64,000 bases of DNA. Origin: Comamonadaceae bacterium 2FH. GTDB lineage: Bacteria; Pseudomonadota; Gammaproteobacteria; Burkholderiales; Burkholderiaceae_C. Positions 45,386 to 55,450 of this stretch are shown here, piece after piece (the first letter of the stretch is position 1; every line of letters begins with the position of its first letter). Under the pieces are notes generated by a model. It did no database searches and was not told the origin of the DNA. It was given only the letters and a program-made list of their open reading frames with translations. The DNA lies in assembly GCA_005503335.1 (NCBI GenBank), contig SCMQ01000005.1:62001-126000 (forward strand), read 5' to 3'. The translations under genes and the position numbers were made by a program.

Positions 45386-45479
45386 TACTACAGCCGTAGA
45401 TCTCCTTTGCGTTCGCTAGCTGATCCACTACATGAATAACAGCGTATGCGAGCGCTTGCGAAGGCGTGGGAAGGAAAGC

Positions 45480-46727
45480 TTAGGAGGAAGCCCTTGGAAG
45501 ACGCCCATCCACCGGCGGCCACGCGCCTGGAAGACGTCGCCAGGCTCGTCGGATGCTCCATCTCTACGGCATCCCGTGCGCTCGCAGGAAATTCAGCGAT
45601 CAGCCCCGCCATGCGGGTTCGCATTCAGGAGGCGGCAGCCCAGCTTGGGTATTGCGTGCCCGTCGTGGGCCGGAAGACCGGGAAAAGCAAGACCCGCACC
45701 GTCGGTGTCGTCATCGATGTCTTGCAGAACAATCCGTTCATGACACAGCTGCTTGAACACTTGCACGTTGCCTTGCACAAAGCCGGCTACCAGGTGATGC
45801 TCTTCATGGATTCGCAGATCCAGCGCAGCAATGTGTCCTCAGCCCGACCCCTGATCGACGATTACCTGGAGGGAATGATCTTTGCCACGGCAACACTCGG
45901 CGCGAAGATCGTTCTCGACCTGCACGACCGCGGCATGCCGATCGTGCTGGTCGTGCGGTCGATCGGCTCCGACAAGATCGATACGGTCGAGATCGACAAT
46001 GTGCACGCTGGCGCGGAGGCCGCCCGGCATCTCCATGAGCTCGGACATCGGGAGATCGGGCTTGTGATGGGACCCCAGAACACCTCCACCAGCCGCGACC
46101 GCGCGGAAGGAGCGCTGAACTACCTTGTCGCCAGCCGGTCGAAGCCATGGCTCGGCTGGCGGCCCAAAGGCTGGTGGAGCGCATGCAGTTGCGGGGACCG
46201 GCGCAGCCGGTGCGAGATATTCTTCCCGTACATCTGGTCAGCCGTGGCAGCACGGGCCGGCCACGCGCGCGTACCGTTTGACGGGAGCCGCGGCTGCTGA
46301 TCCGCGTGCCCCCAAGGGGCCCGCTGCCGACGGATCAAAAGGGGTACTGCTGACCGTTGGGCTCAATGGTCAACCATTTGAGCTCGGTGAATTCATCAAT
46401 GACTGCGCGCCCGTCGAATCGGCCGTATCCGCTGTCCTTGGTGCCACCATAGGGTGCCTGTGCCTCGTTCTGAACCGTCGATCCGTTGACGTGGACCGAG
46501 CCGTATTCCAGGTCCATGGCCACCGCCAATGCGCGGTTGACGTCGCGACCAAACACGCCCGACGACAGACCATAGGCGCTGTCGTTGGCCACGTCTATGG
46601 CCTCTTGCGGCCCCTTGACGCGCACGACCACGGTGATCGGGCCGAAGGTTTCCTCGTCGTAGATCTTCATGTTCGGCTTGACGTGGTCCAAGATGGTGGC
46701 GGGCATCACTGCACCCGAGGCCACCCC
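45480..46727. repeat. direct repeat copy B (broken lacI plus aldehyde dehydrogenase 3' end)
   Basis: Partner of copy A at 39811-41314. It lacks about 260 bases inside lacI relative to copy A, while the aldehyde dehydrogenase continues intact beyond the repeat edge. Similarity begins at TTAGGAGG in both copies. Confidence 0.85.
45494..46300 (+). pseudogene. LacI-family regulator, internally deleted second copy
   Basis: The first 216 or so codons from TTG 45494 are almost identical to the regulator at 39826. At about 46118-46130 some 260 bases are missing (equivalent to 40452-40717), after which the remaining sequence is read out of frame. The DNA-binding domain is complete, so a short product could still bind operators. 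Confidence 0.85.
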
Positions 46728-47786
46728 GCCGCAAACCAGCTTTGCGCCCTTGTCCAGTGCGTCCTGCAGCAAGTCGTTGATCCGCGTGCCCGAGTGGGGG
46801 CTGATCATCGGTCCAATGATGCACTGCGGGTTTGCCGCAGGGTCACCACTGCTCAGCTCGTTGGCGCGTGCGGCGAACCTGGCCACGAACTCGTCGGCCA
46901 CCTTCTCGTCGACCACCAGTCGCTCGGTCGACATGCAGATCTGCCCTTGGTACAGGAAGGAGCCGAATACGGCTGCCTTGACGGCCTCGTCCAGGTCTGC
47001 GTCGTCGAGCACCACCAGAGGTGACTTGCCGCCCAGCTCCAGCAGGCAGCGCTTCAGGTGCGTGGCGGCCTTCTGGGCGATGATGCGGCCCACCCGGGTC
47101 GAGCCCGTGAAGTTGATACGGCGCACAGCCTTGTGCGCGATCATGGCGTCCACCACATCGCCGGCGGCCTGGGGAGCGTTGCTGAGGTAGTTGAGCACGC
47201 CGGCCGGGAAGCCCGCCTCGACCAGGGCTTCCGCCACCAGAGCGTGGGTGCGCGGGCTGGATTCGGATCCACGGAAGACCACGGTGTTGCCGCACACGAT
47301 GGGGTAGGCGATCGCGCGTGCCGCCAGTACCACGGTACCGTTCCAGGGCACGATGCTCAGGATCACGCCTACAGGCTGACGCAGCGTCATCGACAATGCG
47401 CCCGGCTTGTCGGTGGGAATCGTCTCACCTTGAATCTGCGTGGCCAGGGACGCCGCTTCGCGGAACACATTGGCTGCGAGGTGGACGTTGAAACCCGCCC
47501 ACAGCGCCGACGCACCCACCTCGCGAGCCATTGCCTCGATGAACTGAGGTGTCTTGGCCTCGAGAATATCCGCGGCCTTCAGCAGCAGGCGGCGTCGTTC
47601 GCTGTGTGGTGAGCGGCGCCAGGCCTTGAAAGCTGCGCTCGCCGACTCGACGGCGCGCACGGCGTCGGCGACCCCTGCGGCTGCCGAGCGCGTCACGACT
47701 TCGTCGGATACCGGGTGCCGACGCTCGAACATGGCACCGTCTTGGGCATGAGCCCATTGGTTGTCAATGAGAAGTTGGGATTCCAT
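46335..47786 (-). CDS. aldehyde dehydrogenase (salicylaldehyde/vanillin type)
   Basis: A 483-residue NAD-dependent enzyme. It has VPWNGTVVLAARAIAYPIVC, the catalytic Glu in LLELGGKSP and the catalytic Cys in QGQICMSTERL. The overall pattern resembles salicylaldehyde dehydrogenase (NahF) and vanillin dehydrogenase. It would turn an aryl aldehyde into the acid that feeds the hydroxylase encoded downstream; that link is inferred from position. It lies 60 bases after the GMC oxidoreductase gene on the same strand. Its 3' part is duplicated at 40923-41316. Confidence 0.85.
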   Translation of the reverse strand: MESQLLIDNQWAHAQDGAMFERRHPVSDEVVTRSAAAGVADAVRAVESASAAFKAWRRSPHSERRRLLLKAADILEAKTPQFIEAMAREVGASALWAGFNVHLAANVFREAASLATQIQGETIPTDKPGALSMTLRQPVGVILSIVPWNGTVVLAARAIAYPIVCGNTVVFRGSESSPRTHALVAEALVEAGFPAGVLNYLSNAPQAAGDVVDAMIAHKAVRRINFTGSTRVGRIIAQKAATHLKRCLLELGGKSPLVVLDDADLDEAVKAAVFGSFLYQGQICMSTERLVVDEKVADEFVARFAARANELSSGDPAANPQCIIGPMISPHSGTRINDLLQDALDKGAKLVCGGVASGAVMPATILDHVKPNMKIYDEETFGPITVVVRVKGPQEAIDVANDSAYGLSSGVFGRDVNRALAVAMDLEYGSVHVNGSTVQNEAQAPYGGTKDSGYGRFDGRAVIDEFTELKWLTIEPNGQQYPF

Positions 47787-47846
47787 GGTCTTTAAATGTT
47801 TTCAAGGAAGTGGTTGGAAAAAAGGGCCGTGGTCGGGGTCTCATGC

Positions 47847-49595
47847 TCACGTGGGCGGCAGCAGGATGTCCGCCATCCGTTCACCGATCAGGACGCAGGT
47901 GGCCATCGTCGCCACGCTGGCGATTCGGGGCATGATGGAACTGTCGGCGATGCGCAGGCCTTGCACGCCGTTGACGCGCAGCTTGGCGTCGACGACAGCC
48001 TGCGAGTCCTTGCCCATGCGGCAGGTGCCGCTGGCATGGAAGTAGGTGGTCGCGCCATTGCGAATGAAGGCTTCCATTTCCTTGCCCTTGAGCGACTTTG
48101 CCGGCACCACTTCTCTCTTGACGAAGTCGCGCATGGGGCCGGAGTTGCCGATTTCCCGGGCCAGTTCGATGCCAGCCGCAAGCGCCTTCACGTCATCGGG
48201 ATGGCTCAGGAACTGGGCGTCGACGACCGGGCGATCATCTGGCTTGGCAGAGCGAAGCGACACCGTTCCTCGGCTCTTGGGGGCCACCAGGCCTGCGCAC
48301 AGCGCCCAGCTGGTGGGCGGCGGCGCATAGTCCTTGGCAACCACCTCGCTTGCATAGGGAAGTTCGATCTGGACCAGGTTCACGTCCGGCGACGTTGCCG
48401 CGCTGTTGCTGGTCCAGAAACCGGATGCTTCCGCTGCGCTGTTGCGGTGGGGCATGGCCTCCTTGGGTTCCCATAGACATCCGCCGTGCAGGAGGTGGTC
48501 CTGGAAATTGCGGCCGACCTCGGGCGCATGCATGACCGCCTTGATGCCGTGCGCGCGCAGCTGCTTTTCATCGCCAATGCCGCTGAGCATCAGCAACTTG
48601 GGCGTGTTGACCCCACCGGCAGACAGTACGACCTCGGTCCTGGCCTCGACCTGGGCCACCGTGCCGCCACGATTGAGCTGCACGCCAGTCACCCGTTGGC
48701 CAGAGAACGTGAGGCGGTCGACATGGGCATTGACCAGCAGAGTGACGTTCTCGCGGGCGAGAACCGGATAAAGGTAGGCCCGCGCCATGCTGTTGCGTTG
48801 CCCGTTCTTGATGATCTGGTTCATCAGCGCAAAGCCGTTGCCACGTTCTTCACGTGCGCCGTTGAGATCGTCAAGCACTGGCAGACCCAGGCTCCTGCAA
48901 CCGGCCAACATGGCCGGCGCCAGCGGGTGCGGGTCATGCGCAGGCTGGCACCAGACGGGGCCGCCCTTGCCACGATAGCGTGCGCTGGGCGTGCCCTGCC
49001 AGTCTTCCAGGCGCCGGTAGATGGCGAGCCCGGATTCATAACCCCAGGCACTGTCGCCGCTGACCTCGGCCCAATGGTCCAGATCGCTCTTGAAGGGCCG
49101 TGCCCAGATCGTGGCGTTGATGCTGCTGCCTCCGCCGACCACCTTGCCCATGTGTTCGGGAATGGGCCGGTTGTTCGTGAACGGCGTGGCAATGGCCACG
49201 TCTTTCCAATCCCGCTCGGTTCCCAGGTTGGTGAACCATACGCCCGGGTTCATCACCGATGGCGCCACATCCCAATCGCCGGCTTCGATCAGCAGGATGC
49301 TGGCCTCGGTGCGCTGTGCCAGGCGGCCTGCCAGAGCGCACCCGGCGCTCCCGGTACCCACGACGATGTAGTCATAGCTGGACTGCAATTTTGCCGCCCG
49401 CTCCGTCTGATTGGCACGAATGGCCTCCAGCTCATCTGCCAGCACCTGAAGGCCGGTGGTCGATAAGCCTGCTGCCGTGACGGCCCGGATGAAGGCCCGG
49501 CGGGACAGCCGTCCCCTGATGAACGCGCGCTCCAGGCGCTCCTGAAGCGAGTCGTGGCGCCGTGCCTCGGCGAATTCGATGGTGTGATCTTGCAT
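47847..49595 (-). CDS. GMC family FAD-dependent alcohol oxidoreductase with Tat-like motif
   Basis: A 582-residue flavoprotein of the choline-dehydrogenase group. FAD binding is GTGSAG (80-85), signatures are KVVGGGSSINATIW and AGGVNTPKLLMLSGIG, and the active-site region is FHASGTCRMG. Before the FAD domain lies RGRLSRRAFIRAVTAAGLS, a twin-arginine motif followed by a short hydrophobic stretch, so export by Tat is likely. It would oxidise a primary alcohol to the aldehyde used by the dehydrogenase encoded 60 bases downstream. The substrate is unknown. ATG 49595 follows GGAGAC. Confidence 0.87.
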   Translation of the reverse strand: MQDHTIEFAEARRHDSLQERLERAFIRGRLSRRAFIRAVTAAGLSTTGLQVLADELEAIRANQTERAAKLQSSYDYIVVGTGSAGCALAGRLAQRTEASILLIEAGDWDVAPSVMNPGVWFTNLGTERDWKDVAIATPFTNNRPIPEHMGKVVGGGSSINATIWARPFKSDLDHWAEVSGDSAWGYESGLAIYRRLEDWQGTPSARYRGKGGPVWCQPAHDPHPLAPAMLAGCRSLGLPVLDDLNGAREERGNGFALMNQIIKNGQRNSMARAYLYPVLARENVTLLVNAHVDRLTFSGQRVTGVQLNRGGTVAQVEARTEVVLSAGGVNTPKLLMLSGIGDEKQLRAHGIKAVMHAPEVGRNFQDHLLHGGCLWEPKEAMPHRNSAAEASGFWTSNSAATSPDVNLVQIELPYASEVVAKDYAPPPTSWALCAGLVAPKSRGTVSLRSAKPDDRPVVDAQFLSHPDDVKALAAGIELAREIGNSGPMRDFVKREVVPAKSLKGKEMEAFIRNGATTYFHASGTCRMGKDSQAVVDAKLRVNGVQGLRIADSSIMPRIASVATMATCVLIGERMADILLPPT

Positions 49596-49763
49596 GCATG
49601 TCTCCGCGTGATGCAGACCCAGCCCACATGGCCACCACGACCACGGCTGGGCGCTCACAGGAGGCAAGCGTAGGGATCACGGCCTCCTCACGGCACATCG
49701 GGAAAACCCTTGCGCCGGATTGTTCCGTTATGAGACAAGCCAGGGCCTGTGCACTGGGCCTCC

Positions 49764-51011
49764 TCAGGGACAGTCGCCTTGGGCTTGCTTGAGGCGGCGA
49801 TAGATCAGTCCGCGCGAGACGTGCAACTGCCTGGCCGCCTCCGATATGTTGCCGCCGAAGGCGCGCACCGTTCGCGCGATGAGCTCCTGGTCTGACGCTC
49901 GCAGCGAGGGTGGGGGGGCCGGCGGAGGATCAGCGGCAGTCGCCGCAGCATCGTGCAGACTCTCTTCGAAAGCTTGCGCCGATGATCCAGGCGCGACCGA
50001 CGCCGGGAGGCAAAGTGCTGTGGGCGGTGCTTCGGTCGTTTCGCGGCGGATGTTCAATCCACGAAGACCATCCGGCGCCTGCATGAATGCGCGCATCCAG
50101 ACAGACAGGCCATTGGCCAGCCTCATCGGCGTTGCTCCCGCCTGGGGCAGCGCCAGTAGACGATCCAGGCTCACCCCGAAGATGCCATCCACGCCGGGCA
50201 GAAGGTCTTGCCTTCCAGAGAGATCCATGCCCAGGAGACGGGAGGCCACGCCATTGGCCCAGGTCAGGCGCCCTTGTCCGTCGATCCCCGCGAGTCCCAC
50301 CATCGGCGTATCGAGAAGTGATGGGCTGACCTGCAAACGAAGCAGCAGGTGCTCGTTCGCCTGGGCCGTCAACAGTCTGTTTTCGATGGACGTGGCGTAC
50401 AGAGAGACGACCGCGGCTGCATCGAAGTCAAACGGCAAACCCTCGCTGGAGATGTTCAACACGCCCGCAAGCTGGCCCCGGGTGTTGTGTATGGGGGCGG
50501 CCGCGCAGTTCATGGGCTTGACGCTGTCGAAGTAGTGCTCGCCGCCAAGCACGGTGATGACCTTGCCGGTTTTTACGACCAGCGCCGGCGCGGTGGTGCC
50601 CGCGGCGTCCTCCGACAGGTTGACGCCGATGCGGTGTGCGACAGGGGTGATCACGTCCTGCGCCCGACCTCCACCGGTGGTGGCGACCAGCACGCCGGAT
50701 GGATCCGTCAGGATGGCAGAACAGGAAGTGCCGGCGAGCGTTCGCTCGAGCTCTGGGAGCTCGCCGGTCCAGGCCTCCACCAGCTGGCGATTGCGTTGCA
50801 GCGCGAGCTGCACACGGCTGTTGGACACGAGGTTGAACTCGACCGACCGTTGCGGGTCGTACCCGAGTCGCTGACAGCGGAACCAGGAGTCCAGAACAGC
50901 GTTGCTGACGATGCCCGAAGGAAGCAGGCCTTCTTCGAAGTAGCGCTGACGCGCGAGTTCCACGCGCTGCGTTGCGGAGGTGAAAAAGAGGGCGCGAGGA
51001 GCGGAACTCAC
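49764..51011 (-). CDS. GAF-Fis regulator lacking the AAA+ domain
   Basis: A 415-residue regulator. The N-terminal part resembles AcoR-type sensors (DSWFRCQRLGYDPQRSVEFN, then a GAF domain to about residue 215 with VLGGEHYFDSVKPMNCAAAP). A PAS-like stretch follows (GLAGIDGQGRLTWANGVASR). The C-terminus is a Fis helix-turn-helix (NISEAARQLHVSRGLIYRRL). The sigma-54 AAA+ domain found between these in AcoR is absent, so it cannot act as a sigma-54 activator. It starts with GTG 51011. It probably regulates the GMC-aldehyde dehydrogenase genes. Confidence 0.8.
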   Translation of the reverse strand: MSSAPRALFFTSATQRVELARQRYFEEGLLPSGIVSNAVLDSWFRCQRLGYDPQRSVEFNLVSNSRVQLALQRNRQLVEAWTGELPELERTLAGTSCSAILTDPSGVLVATTGGGRAQDVITPVAHRIGVNLSEDAAGTTAPALVVKTGKVITVLGGEHYFDSVKPMNCAAAPIHNTRGQLAGVLNISSEGLPFDFDAAAVVSLYATSIENRLLTAQANEHLLLRLQVSPSLLDTPMVGLAGIDGQGRLTWANGVASRLLGMDLSGRQDLLPGVDGIFGVSLDRLLALPQAGATPMRLANGLSVWMRAFMQAPDGLRGLNIRRETTEAPPTALCLPASVAPGSSAQAFEESLHDAAATAADPPPAPPPSLRASDQELIARTVRAFGGNISEAARQLHVSRGLIYRRLKQAQGDCP

Positions 51012-51173
51012 TGGGTCGTCCTTGGTCGTCGGCTATGTCTGGCGCCGGTGCGGCGCCGATCACTGCCCGGAAATATTGCAGCAAGAACGCCGCGCGCGCC
51101 ATCACTGATATTGATACGGTGCATGCTGGCCGGTGATGGCAATCGCACGGGATGGCGCCTGTGGCCGTGCCGC

Positions 51174-52097
51174 TCAGTTGCTGCGGCGCGATTCCGTATC
51201 CGCGAAAAGTTCGACGAACAGTTGCCTCAGCCACAGGTTGGCAGGGTCCCTATTGAACTTGGCGTGCCAGAACAAATTGATGGCGATGTCAGGCAGCCGA
51301 GCGGGGTGCGGGGATGTGACCAGATTGAAGGCATCCTGGACGCGCTCGGCGAAGCGCTGCGGCACGGTTGCGATCAGGTCCGTGCTTTGCAGGATGGGGC
51401 CTACCGCGATGAAGTGCGGCACCAGCAACCTCATGTGCCGCTTGACGCCCGCGCGCTCCAGCAGCCCGTTGATGTCGCTGTGCCCGGTGTCTGCGGGAAC
51501 GACGCCAACATGTTCCAGCTTGCAGAACTGCTCCAGGCTGACAGGCGTGTGCGCCTCGGGGTGGCCCTTGCGGAACATGCAGACATAGCGGTGGCGGAAC
51601 AGGCGTCTCTGGAAGAAACCCGTCTGAAGGTCCGGCAGGAGACCCACCGCAAGGTCCACCGACCCGGATTCCATGTCTTCCTTGAGGTTGCTCGCGTGGG
51701 GCCTCAGGGTGCTAATCTGTATGTGCGGCGCCCGTTGCGCGAGGGCGTTCATGAGCGGCGGCATGAAGTAGATCTCGCCGATGTCAGTCATCGCCAGGTT
51801 GAATGTGCGCCTGCTCGTCATCGGGTCGAAGGAGTCCCGGTGAGTGAGGGCTGACTGCAGGGCGTTGAGCGCGTAAACGACCGGCTCCGCCAGATGGAGC
51901 GCATAGGGCGTTGGCTCCATGCCGCGCGAGGTGCGCAGGAACAACTCGTCCTTGAGCACCGCACGCAGACGTTTGAGCGAGTTGCTGACGGCCGGTTGCG
52001 TCAGGCCCAGCTTGTCGGCGGCGGTCGAAACGCTGCGGTCGATCAGCAGCTGATTGAAGACCACCAGCAGGTTGAGGTCAATGTCACGCAGGTTCAT
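51174..52097 (-). CDS. nagR: NahR/NagR-like LysR regulator
   Basis: A 307-residue LysR protein opening MNLRDIDLNLLVVFNQLLID, with the helix-turn-helix in SVSTAADKLGLTQPAVSNSL, as in NahR, NagR and DntR, which respond to salicylate. The effector domain includes MTDIGEIYFMPPLM. It diverges from nagAa, and an ATTCA-N6-TGAT site of the NahR type lies between them. Salicylate is the expected inducer by homology. Confidence 0.9.
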   Translation of the reverse strand: MNLRDIDLNLLVVFNQLLIDRSVSTAADKLGLTQPAVSNSLKRLRAVLKDELFLRTSRGMEPTPYALHLAEPVVYALNALQSALTHRDSFDPMTSRRTFNLAMTDIGEIYFMPPLMNALAQRAPHIQISTLRPHASNLKEDMESGSVDLAVGLLPDLQTGFFQRRLFRHRYVCMFRKGHPEAHTPVSLEQFCKLEHVGVVPADTGHSDINGLLERAGVKRHMRLLVPHFIAVGPILQSTDLIATVPQRFAERVQDAFNLVTSPHPARLPDIAINLFWHAKFNRDPANLWLRQLFVELFADTESRRSN

Positions 52098-52111
52098 GGT
52101 TGACGAATGAT

Positions 52112-52126
52112 ATTCAAGTTGGTGAT
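52112..52126 (+). promoter_or_regulatory. NagR/NahR binding site
   Basis: ATTCAAGTTGGTGAT matches the NahR-type box (ATTCACGCT-N2-TGAT) at all but two fixed positions and is followed by CTATCAAA, as in known nah and nag promoters. It lies between nagR and nagAa, 15 bases from the nagR start. Confidence 0.7.
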
Positions 52127-52218
52127 TCTTTCTATCAAACTCGCTGCATGGACTTATATCACTTCGCTCGCCAGAATTGCTGCATCAGGAGACAACACTC
52201 ATACACAGAGAGCTGAAC

Positions 52219-53205
52219 ATGGAACTCGTCGTCGAACCCCTCAATCGGCAGCTGAATGTCGAAATCGGCAATAACCTGCTGGACGTGCTTCGTACGCACG
52301 ATATTCCGATTTCCTACAGCTGCATGGCCGGCCGCTGCGGCACCTGCCGCTGCCGGGTGGTCAAGGGTCAGGTGCTGGACAGCGGACCGGAAGCAGGTCG
52401 CCCCCAGGCCGGCGCCGACACCTATGTGCTTGCCTGCCAGGCCGTGCTGACCGAGAACTGCACCATCGAAGTACCCGAAGTGGACGAGGTGGTGGTGCAT
52501 CCCGCCCGCATTGTCAAGGGCACCGTCACCGCCATCGAGGAGGCGACGCACGACATCCGTCGCATCCGCGTCAAGCTCGCCAAGTCGCTCGAATTCAGCC
52601 CGGGCCAGTACGCCACGCTGCAGTTCACCCCCGATCACATCCGTCCCTACTCGATGGCTGGCCTGCCCGGCGACGATGAGATGGAGTTCCAGATCCGCCT
52701 GGTCCCGGACGGCCGCGTCACCGAATACGTGTTCGACCAGCTGGAAGTCGGGGCGTCCATCCGAATCAGCGGCCCGCTGGGTACGGCTTACCTGCGTCGC
52801 AAGCACACAGGCCCCATGCTGTGTGTCGGGGGCGGTACAGGGCTGGCCCCGGTGCTTTCAATTGTGCGCGGTGCGCTCGAGACCGGAATGGACAACCCCA
52901 TCCACCTGTATTTCGGCGTGCGCAGCCAACAGGACCTCTACGACGCCGAGCGCCTGCAGGCGCTGGCGGCCAAGCACCCGAACCTGACCGTGCAGGTCGT
53001 GATCGCCACGGGCCCGGTCGCCGAAGGCCAGCGCTCCGGCCTCGTGACCGATGTGATCGAGCGCGACCTGCCTTCGCTGGCAGGGTGGCGCACCTACCTG
53101 TGCGGCGCTCCGGCCATGGTCGAGGCCTTGAGCCTTCTCGTCAAGCGGCTAGGTGTGGAGCCCGAGTACATCTACGCCGATGCCTTTTATCCCAGCGGCG
53201 TCTGA
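52219..53205 (+). CDS. nagAa: ferredoxin reductase of salicylate 5-hydroxylase (NagAa)
   Basis: A 328-residue electron-transfer protein. The N-terminal plant-type 2Fe-2S domain has Cys35, Cys40, Cys43 and Cys73. FAD binding is RPYSMAG and NAD binding [15 protein letters not shown]. Sequence and length closely follow the NagAa known from Ralstonia sp. U2. It passes electrons from NADH to the Rieske ferredoxin NagAb. ATG 52219 (MELVVEPLN) is the family start. First gene of the operon. Confidence 0.93.
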   Translation: MELVVEPLNRQLNVEIGNNLLDVLRTHDIPISYSCMAGRCGTCRCRVVKGQVLDSGPEAGRPQAGADTYVLACQAVLTENCTIEVPEVDEVVVHPARIVKGTVTAIEEATHDIRRIRVKLAKSLEFSPGQYATLQFTPDHIRPYSMAGLPGDDEMEFQIRLVPDGRVTEYVFDQLEVGASIRISGPLGTAYLRRKHTGPMLCVGGGTGLAPVLSIVRGALETGMDNPIHLYFGVRSQQDLYDAERLQALAAKHPNLTVQVVIATGPVAEGQRSGLVTDVIERDLPSLAGWRTYLCGAPAMVEALSLLVKRLGVEPEYIYADAFYPSGV

Positions 53206-53253
53206 CCCACGCCTTCCCCGGCATGCCCAGTACACACCCAAGGAGACCGAGAG

Positions 53254-54555
53254 ATGAGTGAACCCAAGACAGTGTTTCCCCAGGACCCGAAGTGGCCTGA
53301 CGACGGCAGCAGCCGAGTGCCCTTCTGGGCGTACACGCGCGAGGATCTGTACAAGCGCGAGCTGGATCGGCTGTTCTACTCTGGTCACTGGTGCTATGTC
53401 GGTCTGGAGGCCGAGATTCCCAACCCCGGAGACTTCAAGCGCACCGTGGTGGGCGAGCGCTCGGTCCTCATGGTGCGCGACGCCGACGGGAGCGTGAGCG
53501 TGGTCGAGAATGTCTGCGCCCATCGCGGCATGCAGTTTTGCCGCGAGCGACACGGCAACAGAAAGGAATTCGTCTGCCCCTACCACCAATGGAGCTACAC
53601 CCTCAAAGGCGACCTGCAGGGCGTGCCGTTTCGGCGCGGTGTCAAGCAGGATGGCAAGGTCCATGGCGGCATGCCCGCGGACTTCAAGACTGCCGATCAC
53701 GGACTGACCAAGCTCAAGGTGGCCACCCGCGGTGGCGTTGTCTTTGCGTCATTCGACCCGGACATCGAATCGCTCGAGGATTTCATGGGGCCCACGATCC
53801 TTGGCTATTTCGACCGCCTGTTCAACGGCCGCAAGCTCAAGATCCTCGGCTACAACCGGCAGCGCATTCCGGGCAACTGGAAGCTGATGCAGGAAAACAT
53901 CAAGGATCCGTATCACCCGGGCCTGCTGCACACCTGGTTCGTCACGTTCGGCCTTTGGCGCGCCGACAACAAGTCCGAGCTCAAGATGGATGCGCGCCAT
54001 CGTCATGCCGCGATGATCTCCACGCGCGGCCAGGGCGGCAAGTCCGAGCAGGTCACGCAGGTGTCGAGCTTCAAGGAGAGCATGCAGCTCAACGACCCGC
54101 GCTTTCTCGACATCGTGCCCGAGCCCTGGTGGGGCGGCCCGACGGCCGTCATGACGACCCTGTTTCCGAGCGTCATCCTGCAGCAGCAGGTCAACAGCGT
54201 GTCGACCCGCCATATCCAGCCCAACGGGCATGGCTCGTTCGACTTTGTCTGGACCCATTTCGGCTTCGAGGATGACAGCGAGGAGATGACGCAGCGCCGC
54301 CTGCGCCAGGCCAACCTGTTCGGGCCCGCGGGCTTCGTCTCGGCCGACGATGGCGAGGTGATCGAGCTTTCGCAGCAGGGATTCGAGCAGAAGCCGTTTC
54401 ATCGCAGCTTGGTCGAACTCGGCGGCCGCGAGGTCGAGAACACCGACCACATGGTGACTGAAACCCTGATTCGCGGCATGTACCGCTACTGGCGCGAGGT
54501 GATGGAAAAGCCCCAGGCCGAGCCCGCGGCGGATTGTGCCCACGGCCGCGACTGA
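53254..54555 (+). CDS. nagG: salicylate 5-hydroxylase, large oxygenase subunit
   Basis: A 433-residue Rieske oxygenase alpha subunit. The Rieske cluster is held by Cys88, His90, Cys108 and His111. The mononuclear iron site is in [15 protein letters not shown], with His221 and His226 and the bridging Asp218. With NagH it hydroxylates salicylate to gentisate. Identity as NagG rests on resemblance and on the conserved order nagAa-G-H-Ab; related anthranilate-type hydroxylases cannot be ruled out. Confidence 0.88.
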   Translation: MSEPKTVFPQDPKWPDDGSSRVPFWAYTREDLYKRELDRLFYSGHWCYVGLEAEIPNPGDFKRTVVGERSVLMVRDADGSVSVVENVCAHRGMQFCRERHGNRKEFVCPYHQWSYTLKGDLQGVPFRRGVKQDGKVHGGMPADFKTADHGLTKLKVATRGGVVFASFDPDIESLEDFMGPTILGYFDRLFNGRKLKILGYNRQRIPGNWKLMQENIKDPYHPGLLHTWFVTFGLWRADNKSELKMDARHRHAAMISTRGQGGKSEQVTQVSSFKESMQLNDPRFLDIVPEPWWGGPTAVMTTLFPSVILQQQVNSVSTRHIQPNGHGSFDFVWTHFGFEDDSEEMTQRRLRQANLFGPAGFVSADDGEVIELSQQGFEQKPFHRSLVELGGREVENTDHMVTETLIRGMYRYWREVMEKPQAEPAADCAHGRD

Positions 54556-54568
54556 GAAAGGAAGCACG

Positions 54569-55039
54569 ATGGACTTCGAGACCTACCACGCACTGACCCA
54601 GCTCTACGCCGACTACGCCAGTGCGGTCGATTCCGGCAACTGGGACCTGTGGCCCGAATTCTTCACGGAGGACTGCGTGTATCGCCTGCAGCCGCGCGAG
54701 AACCATGAGCGCGGCTTCCCGCTGGCTACGCTGTCGTTCGAAAGCAAGGGCATGCTGAAGGACCGCGTCTACGGCATCCGCGAAACGCTGTTTCACGACC
54801 CTTACTACCAGCGCCATGTGGTCGGCGCACCGGTCGTTCGCAAGATCGTCGACGGCCGGTTCGAATGCGAGGCCAATTACGCTGTTCTTCGCACCAAGCT
54901 GTCCCAGGTGTCGACCGTGTTCAACGTGGGGCGCTACATCGACACCGTGGTGCGCACAGCCGAAGGCTTGAAGTTCAAGTCGCGCCTGTGCATTTACGAC
55001 AGCGAAATGATCCCCAACTCGATCATCTACCCCATTTGA
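54569..55039 (+). CDS. nagH: salicylate 5-hydroxylase, small subunit
   Basis: A 156-residue beta subunit of a ring-hydroxylating oxygenase, with the SnoaL-like fold ([40 protein letters not shown]). It stabilises the alpha subunit and has no cofactor. ATG 54569 is 13 bases after the nagG stop. Confidence 0.88.
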   Translation: MDFETYHALTQLYADYASAVDSGNWDLWPEFFTEDCVYRLQPRENHERGFPLATLSFESKGMLKDRVYGIRETLFHDPYYQRHVVGAPVVRKIVDGRFECEANYAVLRTKLSQVSTVFNVGRYIDTVVRTAEGLKFKSRLCIYDSEMIPNSIIYPI

Positions 55040-55046
55040 GGCACCT

Positions 55047-55364
55047 ATGAGCAACCCGGACTGGATTGATGCTGCCGCCCGCGACGACGTACCCGAGGGC
55101 GACGTGGTCGGTGTCAACGTGGCGGGCAAGGACATTGCTCTCTACGAGGTCGAGGGCGAGATCTTCGCCACCGACAACCTGTGCACGCACGGCGCGGCGC
55201 GCTTGAGCGACGGGTTCCTGGAGGGGCGCGAGATCGAGTGCCCCCTGCACCAGGGGCGCTTCGATGTCTGCAGCGGTAAGGCGATGTGTGCGCCGCTGAC
55301 CGAGGACATCAGAACCTACCCGGTAAAGATCGAGAACATGCGCGTGATGCTCCGACTCGACTGA
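55047..55364 (+). CDS. nagAb: Rieske ferredoxin NagAb
   Basis: A 105-residue Rieske ferredoxin. The cluster ligands are Cys46, His48, Cys65 and His68 (CTH and CPLHQGRFD). It shuttles electrons from NagAa to the NagGH oxygenase. It starts 7 bases after nagH. In the classical nag operon naphthalene dioxygenase genes nagAc/Ad follow; here an ABC importer takes their place. Confidence 0.9.
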   Translation: MSNPDWIDAAARDDVPEGDVVGVNVAGKDIALYEVEGEIFATDNLCTHGAARLSDGFLEGREIECPLHQGRFDVCSGKAMCAPLTEDIRTYPVKIENMRVMLRLD

Positions 55365-55450
55365 TCGAAACGGTGCTGGCGCAAGCCGGCACACCCGCCT
55401 TCTGCCGTTGCGTCTTCGCCAACGGTGGACCTTCCTTACAGGAGACAACT

